A stretch of 64,000 bases of DNA from Vibrio sinensis (GCF_003605645.1 NZ_QVMU01000011.1:62001-126000), one strand, 5' to 3'; counted from the stretch's first letter, positions 52,783 through 62,510 are shown. Notes: generated by a model not told the origin, from the sequence alone. Program-made: numbers and translations.

Positions 52783-54576
52783 CTAATCTTTACCAACGTG
52801 AAGAATAGCTAGGAACGCTTCTTGAGGCAGTTCTACGTTACCGATCTGCTTCATACGTTTCTTACCTTCTTTCTGTTTCTTCAACAGTTTTTTCTTACGG
52901 CTGATATCGCCACCGTAACATTTTGCGATTACGTTTTTACGTAACTGCTTCACGGTAGAACGTGCGATGATATGGTTACCAATCGCCGCTTGAATTGCGA
53001 TATCAAACATTTGACGAGGGATGAACTCTTTCATCTTCTCAACCAATAGACGACCACGGCTTTGTGATTGGTCTTTGTGAGTGATGATAGCCAATGCATC
53101 CACTTTGTCGCCGTTCAATAGTACGTCTACGCGTACCATGTTCGACATTTCAAAACGTTGGAAGTTGTAATCCAGTGATGCGTAACCGCGTGATGTCGAT
53201 TTCAAACGGTCGAAGAAGTCGAGAACCACTTCAGCCATTGGAATATCGTAAGTCACAGCAACTTGGTTACCGTGGTAAACCATGTCGACTTGCATGCCGC
53301 GTTTTTCAACACACAAGGTAATTACGTTACCTAGGTAATCTGCTGGTACTAAGATGTTACAACGAGCAATCGGCTCACGCATCTCTTCAATGTCATTGAT
53401 TGCCGGCAGTTTAGCTGGGCTATCAACATACACGGTTGTACCGTCAGTTTGAATCACTTCGTACACTACTGTTGGTGCTGTAGTGATAAGGTCTAGATCG
53501 TATTCACGCTCTAAACGCTCTTGGATGATTTCCATGTGCAGCATACCAAGGAAACCACAACGGAAACCAAAGCCTAGTGCTGCTGAGCTTTCTGGCTCAT
53601 AAAATAGTGACGCATCGTTTAGGCTTAATTTGCCTAGTGCATCACGGAAGTTTTCGTAGTCATCAGACGATACTGGGAACAAGCCAGCGTATACCTGAGG
53701 CTTCACTTTTTTAAAGCCTGGTAATGCTTTTTCACAACCATTTTTCGCGAGTGTTAGCGTATCACCAACTGGTGCACCCAAGATATCTTTGATACCACAA
53801 ACCACCCAACCTACTTCGCCAGTATTTAGCGCTGTGGTGTCGATTTGTTTTGGCGTAAAGATACCTAGACGATCAACACCCCAAACTTGGCCAGTACTCA
53901 TCACTTTGATCTTGTCGTTTTTCTTGATTGAGCCGTTTTTAACACGAACCAATGAAACAACGCCAAGGTAGTTATCAAACCATGAGTCAATGATCAGCGC
54001 TTGTAGCGGTGCATCAGGATCACCTTCAGGAGCAGGGATTGCAGCAACAATGTTTTCTAGAACATCATCCACGCCTAAGCCTGTTTTTGCACTACAACGC
54101 GTTGCTTCCATCGCATCGATACCAACGATTTCTTCAATCTCTTCCGCTACGCGCTCAGGCTCAGCAGCAGGTAAGTCGATTTTGTTTAGAATCGGCACGA
54201 CTTCTAGGTTCATTTCAATAGCGGTGTAACAGTTTGCCAATGTTTGCGCTTCTACGCCTTGGCCTGCATCCACTACTAGCAACGCACCTTCACACGCCGC
54301 AAGCGAGCGAGATACTTCGTAAGAAAAGTCTACGTGCCCTGGAGTATCGATGAAGTTTAGTTGGTATGTTTCACCATCTTTGGCTGTGTAATCCAAAGTC
54401 ACACTCTGTGCTTTGATTGTAATACCGCGTTCACGTTCAAGATCCATTGAATCAAGAACTTGGGCCGCCATTTCGCGATCGGATAAACCGCCACAAACTT
54501 GGATCAGACGGTCAGATAGGGTCGACTTACCATGGTCGATGTGGGCGATAATCGAAAAGTTACGAATGTGCTTCAT
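52783..54576 (-). CDS. lepA: Elongation factor 4 (LepA)
   Basis: A 597-residue translational GTPase that back-translocates ribosomes. G1 [14 protein letters not shown]3 [13 protein letters not shown]4 NKIDLP, followed by EF-G-like domains II, III and V and the LepA-specific C-terminal domain ([21 protein letters not shown] as location). First gene of the lepA-lepB-rnc-era unit, separated from rseC by a terminator. Confidence 0.98.
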   Translation of the reverse strand: MKHIRNFSIIAHIDHGKSTLSDRLIQVCGGLSDREMAAQVLDSMDLERERGITIKAQSVTLDYTAKDGETYQLNFIDTPGHVDFSYEVSRSLAACEGALLVVDAGQGVEAQTLANCYTAIEMNLEVVPILNKIDLPAAEPERVAEEIEEIVGIDAMEATRCSAKTGLGVDDVLENIVAAIPAPEGDPDAPLQALIIDSWFDNYLGVVSLVRVKNGSIKKNDKIKVMSTGQVWGVDRLGIFTPKQIDTTALNTGEVGWVVCGIKDILGAPVGDTLTLAKNGCEKALPGFKKVKPQVYAGLFPVSSDDYENFRDALGKLSLNDASLFYEPESSAALGFGFRCGFLGMLHMEIIQERLEREYDLDLITTAPTVVYEVIQTDGTTVYVDSPAKLPAINDIEEMREPIARCNILVPADYLGNVITLCVEKRGMQVDMVYHGNQVAVTYDIPMAEVVLDFFDRLKSTSRGYASLDYNFQRFEMSNMVRVDVLLNGDKVDALAIITHKDQSQSRGRLLVEKMKEFIPRQMFDIAIQAAIGNHIIARSTVKQLRKNVIAKCYGGDISRKKKLLKKQKEGKKRMKQIGNVELPQEAFLAILHVGKD

Positions 54577-54612
54577 AGATTTAGGGTGACTAACTCTTTT
54601 AAATAGGACATA

Positions 54613-54636
54613 AGAAAGCCGTCGTTTGACGGCATT
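54613..54636 (-). terminator. Terminator after rseC
   Basis: Stem GCCGTC / GACGGC with loop GTTT (54618-54633); on the minus strand followed by TTTCTT. Ends the rpoE-rseABC transcript. Confidence 0.75.
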
Positions 54637-54680
54637 TCAATCAAGTTGGAGGATTCTACCCAATTTCTAGTCGCTTGGCA

Positions 54681-55151
54681 CTAGCTAATTGGTTCTCCCA
54701 AGATCCTCAGTAAGGTGACTTGCTGAGATGAACGCTGTTCAATGTGTCGAGATAATTGTTTTGCTATGTAAATTCCCAATCCGATACTCAGACCAGACAA
54801 CAAAATAATCGCCCCCTCACCAAGACCAAATGCAGGGGCAATAAACCAATTAGAAACCAATGCACCAATAATAAGTGAGAACAGCGGTACTAAATAGACA
54901 ATAGCAGCCGACTGCAACAAATGCTTTTCTGGTAGGCCGATTTCAACCACTTGTCCAACCTTGACGGTTTTAGACGTCAATAGATGCCAATGTAGTGATT
55001 TTGCACCTACAGCTTTCGACACAATTCCTGTACCACAACTTTTCTGTGAGGCACAGCCACTACAGCTAGTTTGCTGTTCACAGCTGAGTTCCACATCAAA
55101 GCGATTACCTTGAGCATTCACAGCTGACACGGTCGCTAATGCTGTCATCAT
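54681..55151 (-). CDS. rseC: Sigma-E factor regulatory protein RseC
   Basis: A 156-residue inner-membrane protein. The N-terminal cytoplasmic part has a Cys cluster (CEQQTSCSGCASQKSC) of the type proposed to bind Fe-S. Two TM helices follow (about 80-100 LLQSAAIVYLVPLFSLIIGAL region and 110-130). In E. coli it modestly affects sigma-E and SoxR reduction. Last gene of the rpoE operon, 2 bp after rseB. Confidence 0.93.
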   Translation of the reverse strand: MMTALATVSAVNAQGNRFDVELSCEQQTSCSGCASQKSCGTGIVSKAVGAKSLHWHLLTSKTVKVGQVVEIGLPEKHLLQSAAIVYLVPLFSLIIGALVSNWFIAPAFGLGEGAIILLSGLSIGLGIYIAKQLSRHIEQRSSQQVTLLRILGEPIS

Positions 55152-55153
55152 AA

Positions 55154-56113
55154 CTAGTTATTACCTGGTTTTTTTAATGTAACAGATTGTGCAATTCTCT
55201 TTGCGGTCGCCGGAGGAATATCACCGACAACTGAAATTTCGACGTTATCTTTAACGTAACTATGTAGTGTACGACGACCTTGACGAACTAACTGTCCTTT
55301 CAACGATAGGTTATCGCTATCAGAAACATAGATAGAGAAACTAAAAAGTCCATCGCTGTACATTTGACTTTCTACCATACGATCAGACATCGCCATACGG
55401 TAGCGATTGAGATCTTTTGGTTTAAACCCTTTAGGGATCCAACCAGCTTCCCAAAAGGTTTCGTTAATTTGGCCTTTTGGTAGAGACAATACCTCTGGTA
55501 GCTTGACGTTATTTAGTCCACTAAGAATTTCGGCAATTTGATCGCTTACACTATAAGCAATAGTTCTGTACTGCTCCAAAATCTCACCATCACGATCCAC
55601 TAAATCCGCTCGCAATGGCAACTTAGTCTTCTCATCTACCCATAAGACATAGGAATAACGTAACCCATCTTTAGGTACGATACGGATGACTTGGCAAGCA
55701 GCCCCAGCTTCGCGAGCTCTACCAACGCGAATAAAATCGTAAAACTGAGCTAAATGATTAACGTTTGAATTTAATAACGGAATGACAGGGGCGACAATAT
55801 TGCCGGATTCAATCGTAAAAGGCTCAACCCCAGGTTCGATATAACTGATCTCATTACCACGACGAATAACTTCTCGAATCGGGCCACTTAAATACACTAA
55901 GTGGGCCAGTTGCTGCTTCTGCTCTAAAGCATGGCGATACAGCAAAGGCTCGATACTGTTTTTTCTAATCAGAATATAAGACAGTTCATAATTAAGATGC
56001 TGACTGGCCTCGTTCATTTGATGCAACAAAGCCTCTGCAGGTTGTTCTTCTGCAAAGGCCATTGGTGTATTCAAACTGAACAGTGTCAGAGCACTGATCA
56101 GAAATTTTCTCAT
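55154..56113 (-). CDS. rseB: Sigma-E factor regulatory protein RseB
   Basis: A 319-residue periplasmic protein of the MucB/RseB family. Signal peptide ends near residue 21 (NTPMAFA). N-terminal LolA/LolB-like lipid-binding domain (about 25-200; YELSYILIRKNSIEPLLYRH as location) and a smaller C-terminal domain (about 215-315). It binds RseA and shields it from DegS until off-pathway LPS or porins displace it. It overlaps rseA by 4 bp. Confidence 0.95.
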   Translation of the reverse strand: MRKFLISALTLFSLNTPMAFAEEQPAEALLHQMNEASQHLNYELSYILIRKNSIEPLLYRHALEQKQQLAHLVYLSGPIREVIRRGNEISYIEPGVEPFTIESGNIVAPVIPLLNSNVNHLAQFYDFIRVGRAREAGAACQVIRIVPKDGLRYSYVLWVDEKTKLPLRADLVDRDGEILEQYRTIAYSVSDQIAEILSGLNNVKLPEVLSLPKGQINETFWEAGWIPKGFKPKDLNRYRMAMSDRMVESQMYSDGLFSFSIYVSDSDNLSLKGQLVRQGRRTLHSYVKDNVEISVVGDIPPATAKRIAQSVTLKKPGNN

Positions 56114-56739
56114 TCAACTACCGTTTCAGGATGATTATCTTGCAGTGAAGATGATTCGCTGTTTAATCTCAGTTGAAGTTCATAATCTTGTAGCATCGCA
56201 TTGATTCTTCGATGCTGCTCTTGAACGTTCACTTCACCGCGTGAATTAGGTTGCTCGACCTCATTACGAGTCAGGCTTACAGGTTCTGCGCTACCAGCAA
56301 AAGGGACGGTTTGTAATACAGGAAATTGATCTACTTCAGAGACAGCAGAGTCTGTTCCATCGTATTGCTGAACACCTACAATGACCGCCAATGATACGCT
56401 AGCGGCCACAGCAACTTGCCCAAACTGGGTCAACCATGTTGGCAAACTTGCTTTCGCTTTCGATGGCAAAGGTTGAGACTCTAGACGAGCATCATCGAGC
56501 TTAGCCACTTTATTTAAATCAAATTGATTGTATGCCGGTTCATTTTCTAGCGCTAAAGCTACGCTCTCAGCAATATTCCACTCTTTGCATTGAGGAGTAT
56601 CACCACGCATAACATCACCAATTAAGTGATAGTTTTGCCATGCTTGCAAACTCTCTTGGTCTTTTTCTAACTCCACTATTAGAGCCTTATCGACCAACTC
56701 TCCATCCATGAGTGCTGAAAGTTTCTCTTTGTCAGCCAT
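56110..56739 (-). CDS. rseA: Anti-sigma-E factor RseA
   Basis: A 209-residue single-pass protein from ATG 56739 (MADKEKLSALMDGEL), placed behind GGTGGA; the ATG 12 bases upstream is less well spaced. Cytoplasmic sigma-binding domain (about 1-95), TM helix at about residues 100-120 (VAVAASVSLAVIVGV), periplasmic tail ending VVE. It sequesters RpoE and is degraded by DegS and RseP under envelope stress. 26 bp after rpoE. Confidence 0.95.
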   Translation of the reverse strand: MADKEKLSALMDGELVDKALIVELEKDQESLQAWQNYHLIGDVMRGDTPQCKEWNIAESVALALENEPAYNQFDLNKVAKLDDARLESQPLPSKAKASLPTWLTQFGQVAVAASVSLAVIVGVQQYDGTDSAVSEVDQFPVLQTVPFAGSAEPVSLTRNEVEQPNSRGEVNVQEQHRRINAMLQDYELQLRLNSESSSLQDNHPETVVE

Positions 56740-56765
56740 TATTTCCACCATTACAGTTACTGGTA

Positions 56766-57344
56766 CTAGCGTTGTAAAAGAGGTTGGATTTTCTTCTCAA
56801 CCGCTTCACGAGCTCGGAATATGCGTGAACGCACAGTTCCTACAGGGCAATCCATAACTTCTGCGATTTCTTCATAACTCAAACCATCGAGTTCACGTAA
56901 CGTCATCGCAGTTTTTAAATCTTCAGGAAGTGCTTCGATCGCGCTGAAGACCACACGTTTCAATTCATTTGACAACGTTAAGTTCTCAGGGTTCGATATT
57001 TCTTTTAACGCACTACCTGTTTCGTAATATTCAGCTTCTTCAGTATCTACATCTTGTGCTGGTGGTCGACGACTTTGGGCAACGATGTAGTTTTTCGCAG
57101 TATTGACAGCAATACGATATAACCAAGTATAAAAGGCGCTTTCGCCACGAAAACTTGGTATTGCTCGATAAGCCTTAATAAATGCTTCTTGTGCTACGTC
57201 GGCGACATCTCCTTGGTTGTTGACGTAACGTGAAATAAGGTTGCAAACTTTATTTTGGTATCTTAAAACCAGTAGGTTGAATGCTTGCTTATCTCCATTC
57301 TGAACTCGCTCAATTAACACTTGATCGGTCAGTTGCTCGTTCAT
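56766..57344 (-). CDS. rpoE: RNA polymerase sigma factor RpoE (sigma-E)
   Basis: A 192-residue group 4 sigma factor. Start ATG 57344 (MNEQLTDQVLIERVQNG); the open frame to 57428 has no ATG and no family similarity. Region 2 (about 25-95; VADVAQEAFIKAYRAI, FYTWLYRIAVNTAKNY) and region 4 (about 130-185; LRELDGLSYEEIAEVMDCPVGTVRSRI as location) are complete. It heads rpoE-rseA-rseB-rseC and is probably autoregulated from the sigma-E-type promoter upstream. Confidence 0.97.
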   Translation of the reverse strand: MNEQLTDQVLIERVQNGDKQAFNLLVLRYQNKVCNLISRYVNNQGDVADVAQEAFIKAYRAIPSFRGESAFYTWLYRIAVNTAKNYIVAQSRRPPAQDVDTEEAEYYETGSALKEISNPENLTLSNELKRVVFSAIEALPEDLKTAMTLRELDGLSYEEIAEVMDCPVGTVRSRIFRAREAVEKKIQPLLQR

Positions 57345-57662
57345 TCGAGCGTGTACTCCTATCGTTATCCGCTCACCTCCAAAAATGAGTTGAGCTTTAA
57401 TTATGCAAAAATGTAGTCTTGACACCACCGCTTACTTGAGCACTATTGTGACCAAGCAATAAACAAAAAGTTCAAAGTTATTTCAAACTATATTTACAGT
57501 AACAAAGGGTAGTCATCTTCTTACTCAAGATTGTGAGGATGAAGGTCACTAAAAGCAATGGTATTTACGCAGAATTGCTTTTGATGCGGTGATATGATTG
57601 TTGTTAAATGATTAGGGATAGAGTTAGACGACTCTACATTAACTCGGGAATTTGAAAGTTTT
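57345..57662. promoter_or_regulatory. Divergent rpoE/nadB promoter region
   Basis: 318 bp without a gene. It contains the sigma-E-type promoter at 57447-57473, and the rpoE leader with a GGAGG about 40 bases before the start and a second AGGAG closer to it. The nadB side (57480-57662) is AT-rich; I see no clear operator there. Confidence 0.5.
57447..57473 (-). promoter_or_regulatory. Sigma-E-type promoter of rpoE
   Basis: On the minus strand, -35 GAACTT (57468-57473), 16-bp spacer, and -10 TCACA (57447-57451). The -35 matches the sigma-E consensus GGAACTT except the first base. Position about 100 bp before rpoE fits autoregulation. Confidence 0.65.
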
Positions 57663-59282
57663 ATGAACGCAAACCGTGAACATCAATGTGATGTGTTAGT
57701 GGTAGGTAGTGGCGCGGCAGGTCTATCGTTAGCGTTACGTGTTGCTGAGCATGGAAAGGTAATTGTGCTTAGTAAAGGCCCTCGCTGCGAAGGATCAACA
57801 TTTTATGCACAGGGTGGTATTGCGGCAGTATTTGATGAATCTGACAGTATTGAATCACACGTACAAGACACGCTGATTGCCGGCGGTGGTATTTGTGAAC
57901 AAGAAACAGTTGAATTTATTGCAGAAAACGCAAAGGAATGTGTCCAGTGGTTAATTGATGGTGGAGTGCCTTTTGACCTCGAAGAGAACAGCAGTGATAG
58001 CTCACCTCGTTACCACCTTACTCGTGAGGGCGGCCATAGCCATCGCCGTATTCTTCATGCGGCTGATGCGACAGGCATGGCGATGCAAACGTCTCTACAA
58101 GATAACGTTCATCAGCATCCCAACATTACGGTGCTAGAGCGCCACAATGCTTTAGATTTAATCACTGAAGATAAAATCGGTGGCGATAATCGTAAAGTCA
58201 TCGGAGCCTACATATGGAACCGTAATGAAGAACACGTTGAGACAGTACGCTCAAAATTTGTTGTTCTCGCAACCGGTGGCGCATCGAAAGTGTATCAATA
58301 CACGTCCAACCCAGACGTATCATCGGGAGATGGTATTGCTATCGCTTGGCGTGCGGGCTGCCGCGTAGCAAATCTAGAGTTTAACCAATTTCACCCTACT
58401 TGTTTATATCACCCTGAAGCTCGCAATTTCTTGCTTACTGAAGCATTGCGTGGTGAGGGTGCGTTTTTACGTCGCCCTGATGGCTCTCGCTTTATGCCCG
58501 ACTTTGATGAGCGAGCAGAGTTAGCTCCTCGAGATGTCGTTGCTCGTGCTATCGACTTTGAAATGAAACGTCTTGGCGCTGATTGTATGTATGTCGATAT
58601 CAGCCATAAGCCAACAGAATTCATTGAGAAGCACTTCCCAACCATCCATACGCGTTTGATGGAGTTGGGCATTGATATGACTAAAGAGCCAATTCCTATT
58701 GTCCCTGCCGCTCATTATACCTGTGGTGGTGTCATGGTTAATCAGCAAGGCCAAACGGATCTATCTCAGCTTTATGCGATTGGTGAAGTTAGCTATACCG
58801 GTTTACATGGAGCGAACCGTATGGCTTCCAACTCTTTACTTGAGTGTGTGGTTTACGCATGGTCAGCAGCCAAAAACATTATTAACAACCTTGATAATGT
58901 TGAGTTACCACCAAAATTACCTTGCTGGGATGAAAGTCAAGTTACCAACAGTGATGAAGAAGTGATCATCCAGCATAACTGGCATGAGTTGCGCTTGTTT
59001 ATGTGGGATTACATGGGCATCGTGCGTACAGATAAACGTCTAGAGCGTGCTCTACGTCGTATTCAAATGCTTCAACAAGAGACACACGAATATTACAGCA
59101 CTTTCCGAGTATCCAATAACTTACTAGAATTGCGTAATCTACTTCAAGTGGCTGAACTTATGGTTCGTTGTGCAATGGAACGCAAGGAAAGTCGAGGTTT
59201 ACATTACACCTTAGATTATCCTGAACTTGCAAAAGACAGCGGCCCAACAATTCTTGTTCCTGATTCAATCAAGCAAGACTAA
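57663..59282 (+). CDS. nadB: L-aspartate oxidase
   Basis: A 539-residue FAD flavoprotein, first step of de novo NAD synthesis (aspartate to iminoaspartate). FAD-binding [15 protein letters not shown] at the N-terminus, [14 protein letters not shown], the substrate-site HPT of [21 protein letters not shown], and [20 protein letters not shown]-terminal helical domain from about residue 425. Divergent from rpoE, as in E. coli and V. cholerae. Confidence 0.97.
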   Translation: MNANREHQCDVLVVGSGAAGLSLALRVAEHGKVIVLSKGPRCEGSTFYAQGGIAAVFDESDSIESHVQDTLIAGGGICEQETVEFIAENAKECVQWLIDGGVPFDLEENSSDSSPRYHLTREGGHSHRRILHAADATGMAMQTSLQDNVHQHPNITVLERHNALDLITEDKIGGDNRKVIGAYIWNRNEEHVETVRSKFVVLATGGASKVYQYTSNPDVSSGDGIAIAWRAGCRVANLEFNQFHPTCLYHPEARNFLLTEALRGEGAFLRRPDGSRFMPDFDERAELAPRDVVARAIDFEMKRLGADCMYVDISHKPTEFIEKHFPTIHTRLMELGIDMTKEPIPIVPAAHYTCGGVMVNQQGQTDLSQLYAIGEVSYTGLHGANRMASNSLLECVVYAWSAAKNIINNLDNVELPPKLPCWDESQVTNSDEEVIIQHNWHELRLFMWDYMGIVRTDKRLERALRRIQMLQQETHEYYSTFRVSNNLLELRNLLQVAELMVRCAMERKESRGLHYTLDYPELAKDSGPTILVPDSIKQD

Positions 59283-59298
59283 ATACCCAATCATCAAT

Positions 59299-59324
59299 AA
59301 GGGAGCTTACGCTCCCTTATTTAA
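59299..59324. terminator. Terminator between nadB and ygfX
   Basis: Stem AAGGGAGC / GCTCCCTT with a 4-nt loop, followed by ATTTAATT. It overlaps the 3' end of ygfX on the other strand. Confidence 0.75.
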
Positions 59325-59708
59325 TTGAACCATTACCTGCCGATAGGTTTTATCGCAAACGCTATCTCGCCACAAAATCACTTTTTTTCCGCTATCAAAT
59401 TTCAATACTACACAAAAATGCGCCAATGGTTTAAAAGCAAAATCTATCCGACGTCGATTTGGGCCCTGAACTATTTCGTTATTCTCACCAATCCAACACA
59501 CGCCTTGCAACGGGGGCAAAAACAAGGGTTGGTTATGTATGAAACACATAGAAAGCAAGAAGACTGTTGCGACAAGAGGGAGCGAAGAAGTAATGAGAAA
59601 AGAGCAGACTAATACATAAGTGATAGCATTAGCCTGCTGAGATAAGAAGCTCGGGTGAGCGTATAACTTAACGAACTTTACTGAGGTTGTGGGCAACAAT
59701 TTTATCAA
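59307..59708 (-). CDS. ygfX: YgfX-family membrane protein (CptA-like)
   Basis: A 133-residue protein, two TM helices near residues 27-60 (AITYVLVCSFLITSSLP; VATVFLLSMCFI) and a soluble C-terminal half with the YgfX pattern GVCWIGENNEI and FDSGKKVILWRDSVCDKTYRQV. It overlaps the sdhE 3' end by about 40 bp and is read from a probable TTG start (59708), so start uncertain. In E. coli the ygfX product was proposed as a toxin acting on cell division proteins with ygfY as antitoxin, though SdhE is now known for flavinylation. Confidence 0.8.
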   Translation of the reverse strand: MIKLLPTTSVKFVKLYAHPSFLSQQANAITYVLVCSFLITSSLPLVATVFLLSMCFIHNQPLFLPPLQGVCWIGENNEIVQGPNRRRIDFAFKPLAHFCVVLKFDSGKKVILWRDSVCDKTYRQVMVQLNKGA

Positions 59709-59928
59709 CCATGGCAGCGTGACCTAAGTTTTCGCTGCGCGCATGCCCCATAATCCAAGTGAATAAGTCTGGATCATCGCATTCTAATAATGAGACAAAA
59801 TCGCGCTGTTCATTTTCAGCTAGCGCCTCAAAACATTCTTCAAAAAAAGGCATGATGACGACATCAAGCTCTAGCATGCCTCGACGACATGCCCATTTGA
59901 TGCGTGCTTTTTCTTCCGCAGTGTACAT
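59668..59928 (-). CDS. sdhE: FAD assembly factor SdhE
   Basis: An 86-residue helical protein from ATG 59928 (MYTAEEKARIKWACRRGM), behind GAGG; a GTG four codons upstream is less likely. The flavinylation motif RGxxE is RRGMLELD, then MPFFEECFEAL and LLECDDPDLFTWIMGH. It assists covalent FAD attachment to SdhA (and FrdA). Overlaps ygfX; divergent from ygfZ. Confidence 0.95.
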   Translation of the reverse strand: MYTAEEKARIKWACRRGMLELDVVIMPFFEECFEALAENEQRDFVSLLECDDPDLFTWIMGHARSENLGHAAMVDKIVAHNLSKVR

Positions 59929-60167
59929 CCAGTTCCTCACCTATTCGGTTGTTTAGACTGAGTGTAACAAGCTAAAGGCTGAACAACTACTAACTCAGTC
60001 ACAATCCGACGTGTTGAAATCCCCTTTCGCGAGGCAGCACATGTCTATCTTAACTGTGATACGTATAGCTAAAAGTAATTGCTCCTTGAACTGAAGTGGC
60101 TAATGGTTGTTAAAAGGGGTATTTCCGACTTAACATATGCGTATCGACAGCACATTAGGTAAACATC

Positions 60168-61136
60168 ATGGAATGGCAAAACGATTTTAAGCCTCAATCC
60201 TTTACTTCAAACGATTCTCTTCCTCCACTAATGGTAACCGCGTTGAATTCATGGGGTATCATTCAGGCCAACGGTGACGATAAAAAGTCCTACTTACAAG
60301 GACAAGTAACCTGTGATGTCGTAACACTTGAGCCCCATCAGGTTACTTTCGGTTCTCATTGTGATGCGAAGGGAAAAGTATGGAGCGTATTTCGTTTATT
60401 CCACCATCAAGGTGGCTTTGCAATGCTGCAACCACAAAGTGCTATTGAAAGAGAGCTCAGCGAACTTAAAAAGTACGCGATTTTTTCAAAAGTAGATCTA
60501 ACTCAAAGTACTGACCGCCTCTTGGGAATTATGGGCGAACAAGCACAATCTCTTATTGATTCACTCTCTGAAAATACCGGAGATGTCCGTGCATTGGAGG
60601 CGGGAAGCGCGGTCAAAGTGGGAGAACAACGCTGGCTCGTCGTACTGGACGAAATATCTGCTGGCAGATTCATTCAAGCAGCTGATGCTATTCAAGTCGA
60701 TGAAGCTGTATGGAATCTATTTGAAATAGAATCAGGTTCGCCAATTGTCGAACAAGCACATCAAAACCTGCATATTCCACAAGCACTAAACGTACAAGCT
60801 TTAAATGGCATTAGTTTTAAAAAAGGCTGTTACACCGGTCAAGAAACTGTCGCTAGAGCAAAATATCGAGGTATGAATAAGCGTGCTCTCTTTACAGTTC
60901 AAGGTCAGGCACCTCTCGGTTTAGTTACTCCCGTAGAACTGGAACGCTCTGTCGGTGAAAACTGGCGTAGTGCAGGTTCAATGCTCGCTTTTTTTCAATA
61001 CGCAGATGGCGAGACCATTGGGCAAATCGTATTACCGAATGATTTAGACGCTGACACTGAATTGCGCATAAAAGATCAACCTGATCATAAATGGCAAATA
61101 CTTACCCTACCTTACTCTCTTGATGATGAAGACTAA
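60168..61136 (+). CDS. ygfZ: tRNA-modifying protein YgfZ (folate-dependent Fe-S factor)
   Basis: A 322-residue protein related to glycine cleavage T protein. The YgfZ signature KKGCYTGQE has its conserved cysteine at C221. Other features are LQGQVTCDV near residue 45 and NALNGISFKKGC context. With tetrahydrofolate it supports repair or assembly of a subset of [4Fe-4S] enzymes such as MiaB. It overlaps the YbaK-type gene by 14-17 bp. Confidence 0.95.
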   Translation: MEWQNDFKPQSFTSNDSLPPLMVTALNSWGIIQANGDDKKSYLQGQVTCDVVTLEPHQVTFGSHCDAKGKVWSVFRLFHHQGGFAMLQPQSAIERELSELKKYAIFSKVDLTQSTDRLLGIMGEQAQSLIDSLSENTGDVRALEAGSAVKVGEQRWLVVLDEISAGRFIQAADAIQVDEAVWNLFEIESGSPIVEQAHQNLHIPQALNVQALNGISFKKGCYTGQETVARAKYRGMNKRALFTVQGQAPLGLVTPVELERSVGENWRSAGSMLAFFQYADGETIGQIVLPNDLDADTELRIKDQPDHKWQILTLPYSLDDED

Positions 61137-61641
61137 TCAATCCACAAAGATCACGGAGTTTTTAGATCAGCAGCAGGTTCAATATCGCCTGCTGCCTCAT
61201 CAGACACCAGCCATTACGATTGAAGATACTGCCCAACAAAGGGGGATCGCTCCTAATCAGATGGTGAAATCCATCCTCTTAAGAGACATGGGAAATCGTT
61301 ATGCTCTAGCTTGTGTGCCCGGAGATCAATCGGTCGATCCGAAAAAAGTACGTGCGTTATTATCTTGGCGTCGAATGACCTGTGTCGAGTTGGATCTAGT
61401 TCCAAAGCTAACGGGTTATCAGCTTGGTACAGTAACACCATTGCTCTTAACGACCTCCATGCCCATCATTTTTGATCATCAAATCCTAGAAAATAGTGAA
61501 GTCACTATTAGCAGTGGATCGACCATGGCGGGGATTGCGCTGAAATGTCAGGATCTATTAACACTGTGTTCAGCAACGATTGGTGATATTTGTCGGGCAG
61601 AAAATAATCATATTGATACAGAACTTGCAAAAAAATCGTGA
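61123..61641 (+). CDS. YbaK/EbsC-family aminoacyl-tRNA deacylase
   Basis: A 172-residue protein of the YbaK/ProX superfamily, which clears mischarged tRNAs. Family pattern: YRLLPHQTPAITIEDTAQQRGI, the conserved Lys in MVKSILLRDMG, CVPGDQSVDPKKVRALL, and STMAGIALKCQDLL. Tandem ATGs at 61123 and 61126 (and a TTG before) leave the start uncertain. Overlaps ygfZ. The amino-acid substrate cannot be told. Confidence 0.87.
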   Translation: MMKTNQSTKITEFLDQQQVQYRLLPHQTPAITIEDTAQQRGIAPNQMVKSILLRDMGNRYALACVPGDQSVDPKKVRALLSWRRMTCVELDLVPKLTGYQLGTVTPLLLTTSMPIIFDHQILENSEVTISSGSTMAGIALKCQDLLTLCSATIGDICRAENNHIDTELAKKS

Positions 61642-62215
61642 CGCACCTCTAACTATACCATACACATTAACTATATTTATATTCACTTTATCAACATATA
61701 TAGTCACGATCTCATTTTTGTACTAGTATATATTTGTTGGTTAAAGTTCTCGCAAATATAGCAGTATTGCAGTGCTCGGCTATCTTGTATGCTCAGCATA
61801 ACAAGAGCTTGCTAGGCATACAGCCTAACCCAACAAAAAAGTGAATCCACTGAATGTTTCAGGACATCCACTTTTTGTGTAATGCATCTGTGACTATTTG
61901 CCCGTATTTTACGGGCTTTTTTTTAGCTAAAACTTCACCATTTCGTGACACTTTTATTTCTCTTTCTACTAATCTGTATATGACGATATTAAATTAAGCG
62001 CATAGCGAGTATCGCATACTCTACGAAGTTCAATAATCAGAATAATGATGAGGTAAACATCACAATAATTTCGCTGTTGTTTTGTAAATTTGTCTAGGAC
62101 GACACAAATATCCAACCTCATTCCAGATAACTGCATATTCCCTATCATTATCACACTAATAATTTAAGGGAATTCGTATAATCCACGGTGCTTGGTAAAC
62201 ATAAGGATAACTTTT
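61642..62215 (+). other. 574-bp intergenic region before ytfK
   Basis: AT-rich, without a credible protein-coding gene. The left half holds three successive hairpins (see candidate RNA). The right half (61925-62215) holds a TATAAT at 62177-62182 about 35 bp before ytfK, a possible -10; no good -35 is visible. A 61-codon frame on the minus strand (61969-62154) has no ribosome-binding site and is not called. Confidence 0.5.
61735..61924 (+). ncRNA. Candidate small RNA with three stem-loops
   Basis: Hairpin 1 at 61787-61821 (GTATGC-tc-AGCA, 11-nt loop, TGCT-ag-GCATAC). Hairpin 2 at 61836-61876 (outer AAAAAGTG/CACTTTTT, inner CTGAA/TTCAG). Hairpin 3 at 61900-61924 (GCCCGT/ACGGGC followed by T8), a strong terminator. 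Possible promoter TTGTTG, 17 bp, TATAGC at about 61735-61763. I do not recognise it as a known family. Hairpins 2 and 3 could instead only terminate the ygfZ transcript. Confidence 0.45.
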
Positions 62216-62422
62216 ATGAGACTGTTTAAGCGCTATACGCCAAGTATGATTGCTAAACACGTAAGTCGGCTATTTAAAGGAAACATCTACATTTATGGTA
62301 TCGGGAGGTTTGAGTTTGATAACGGAAAGCTCATTATTCCAGCTAAAGCAGAAAAACGTCACTTTCAGGCAGTAAAAGAAGTGAATCAAGAAATAATGAG
62401 ACTACGTTGCGCCTATGCCTAA
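62216..62422 (+). CDS. ytfK: DUF1107 protein YtfK
   Basis: A 68-residue cytoplasmic protein, MRLFKRYTPSMIAKHV, then RLFKGNIYIYGIGRFEFD, GKLIIPAKA, and VNQEIMRLRC. It is the same length as E. coli YtfK (68 residues) and shares its pattern. Ribosome-binding site AAGGA 8 bases before ATG 62216; an ATG 24 bases upstream is not used. In E. coli YtfK tilts SpoT toward (p)ppGpp synthesis. Monocistronic, with a terminator after it. Confidence 0.9.
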   Translation: MRLFKRYTPSMIAKHVSRLFKGNIYIYGIGRFEFDNGKLIIPAKAEKRHFQAVKEVNQEIMRLRCAYA

Positions 62423-62457
62423 AGAATGTGGAATAAGCTAAATACGTGAATAGAATT

Positions 62458-62490
62458 TAAAAGGGTTGGCGATAAGCCAACCCTTTGTCG
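62458..62490. terminator. Terminator between ytfK and ubiI
   Basis: 11-bp stem AAAGGGTTGGC / GCCAACCCTTT with a 5-nt loop, between convergent genes. T-tract short on each side. Confidence 0.82.
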
Positions 62491-62510
62491 TTCATGCTCT
62501 ATGATGAAGT

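Noticed and set aside
57345..57428. Upstream extension or rseD-like leader peptide before rpoE
   Set aside because: The frame is open but has only a GTG start without a good ribosome-binding site, and no resemblance to a known leader peptide was recognised.
61969..62154. 61-codon frame on the minus strand upstream of ytfK
   Set aside because: No ribosome-binding site, AT-driven composition and no family resemblance; probably chance.
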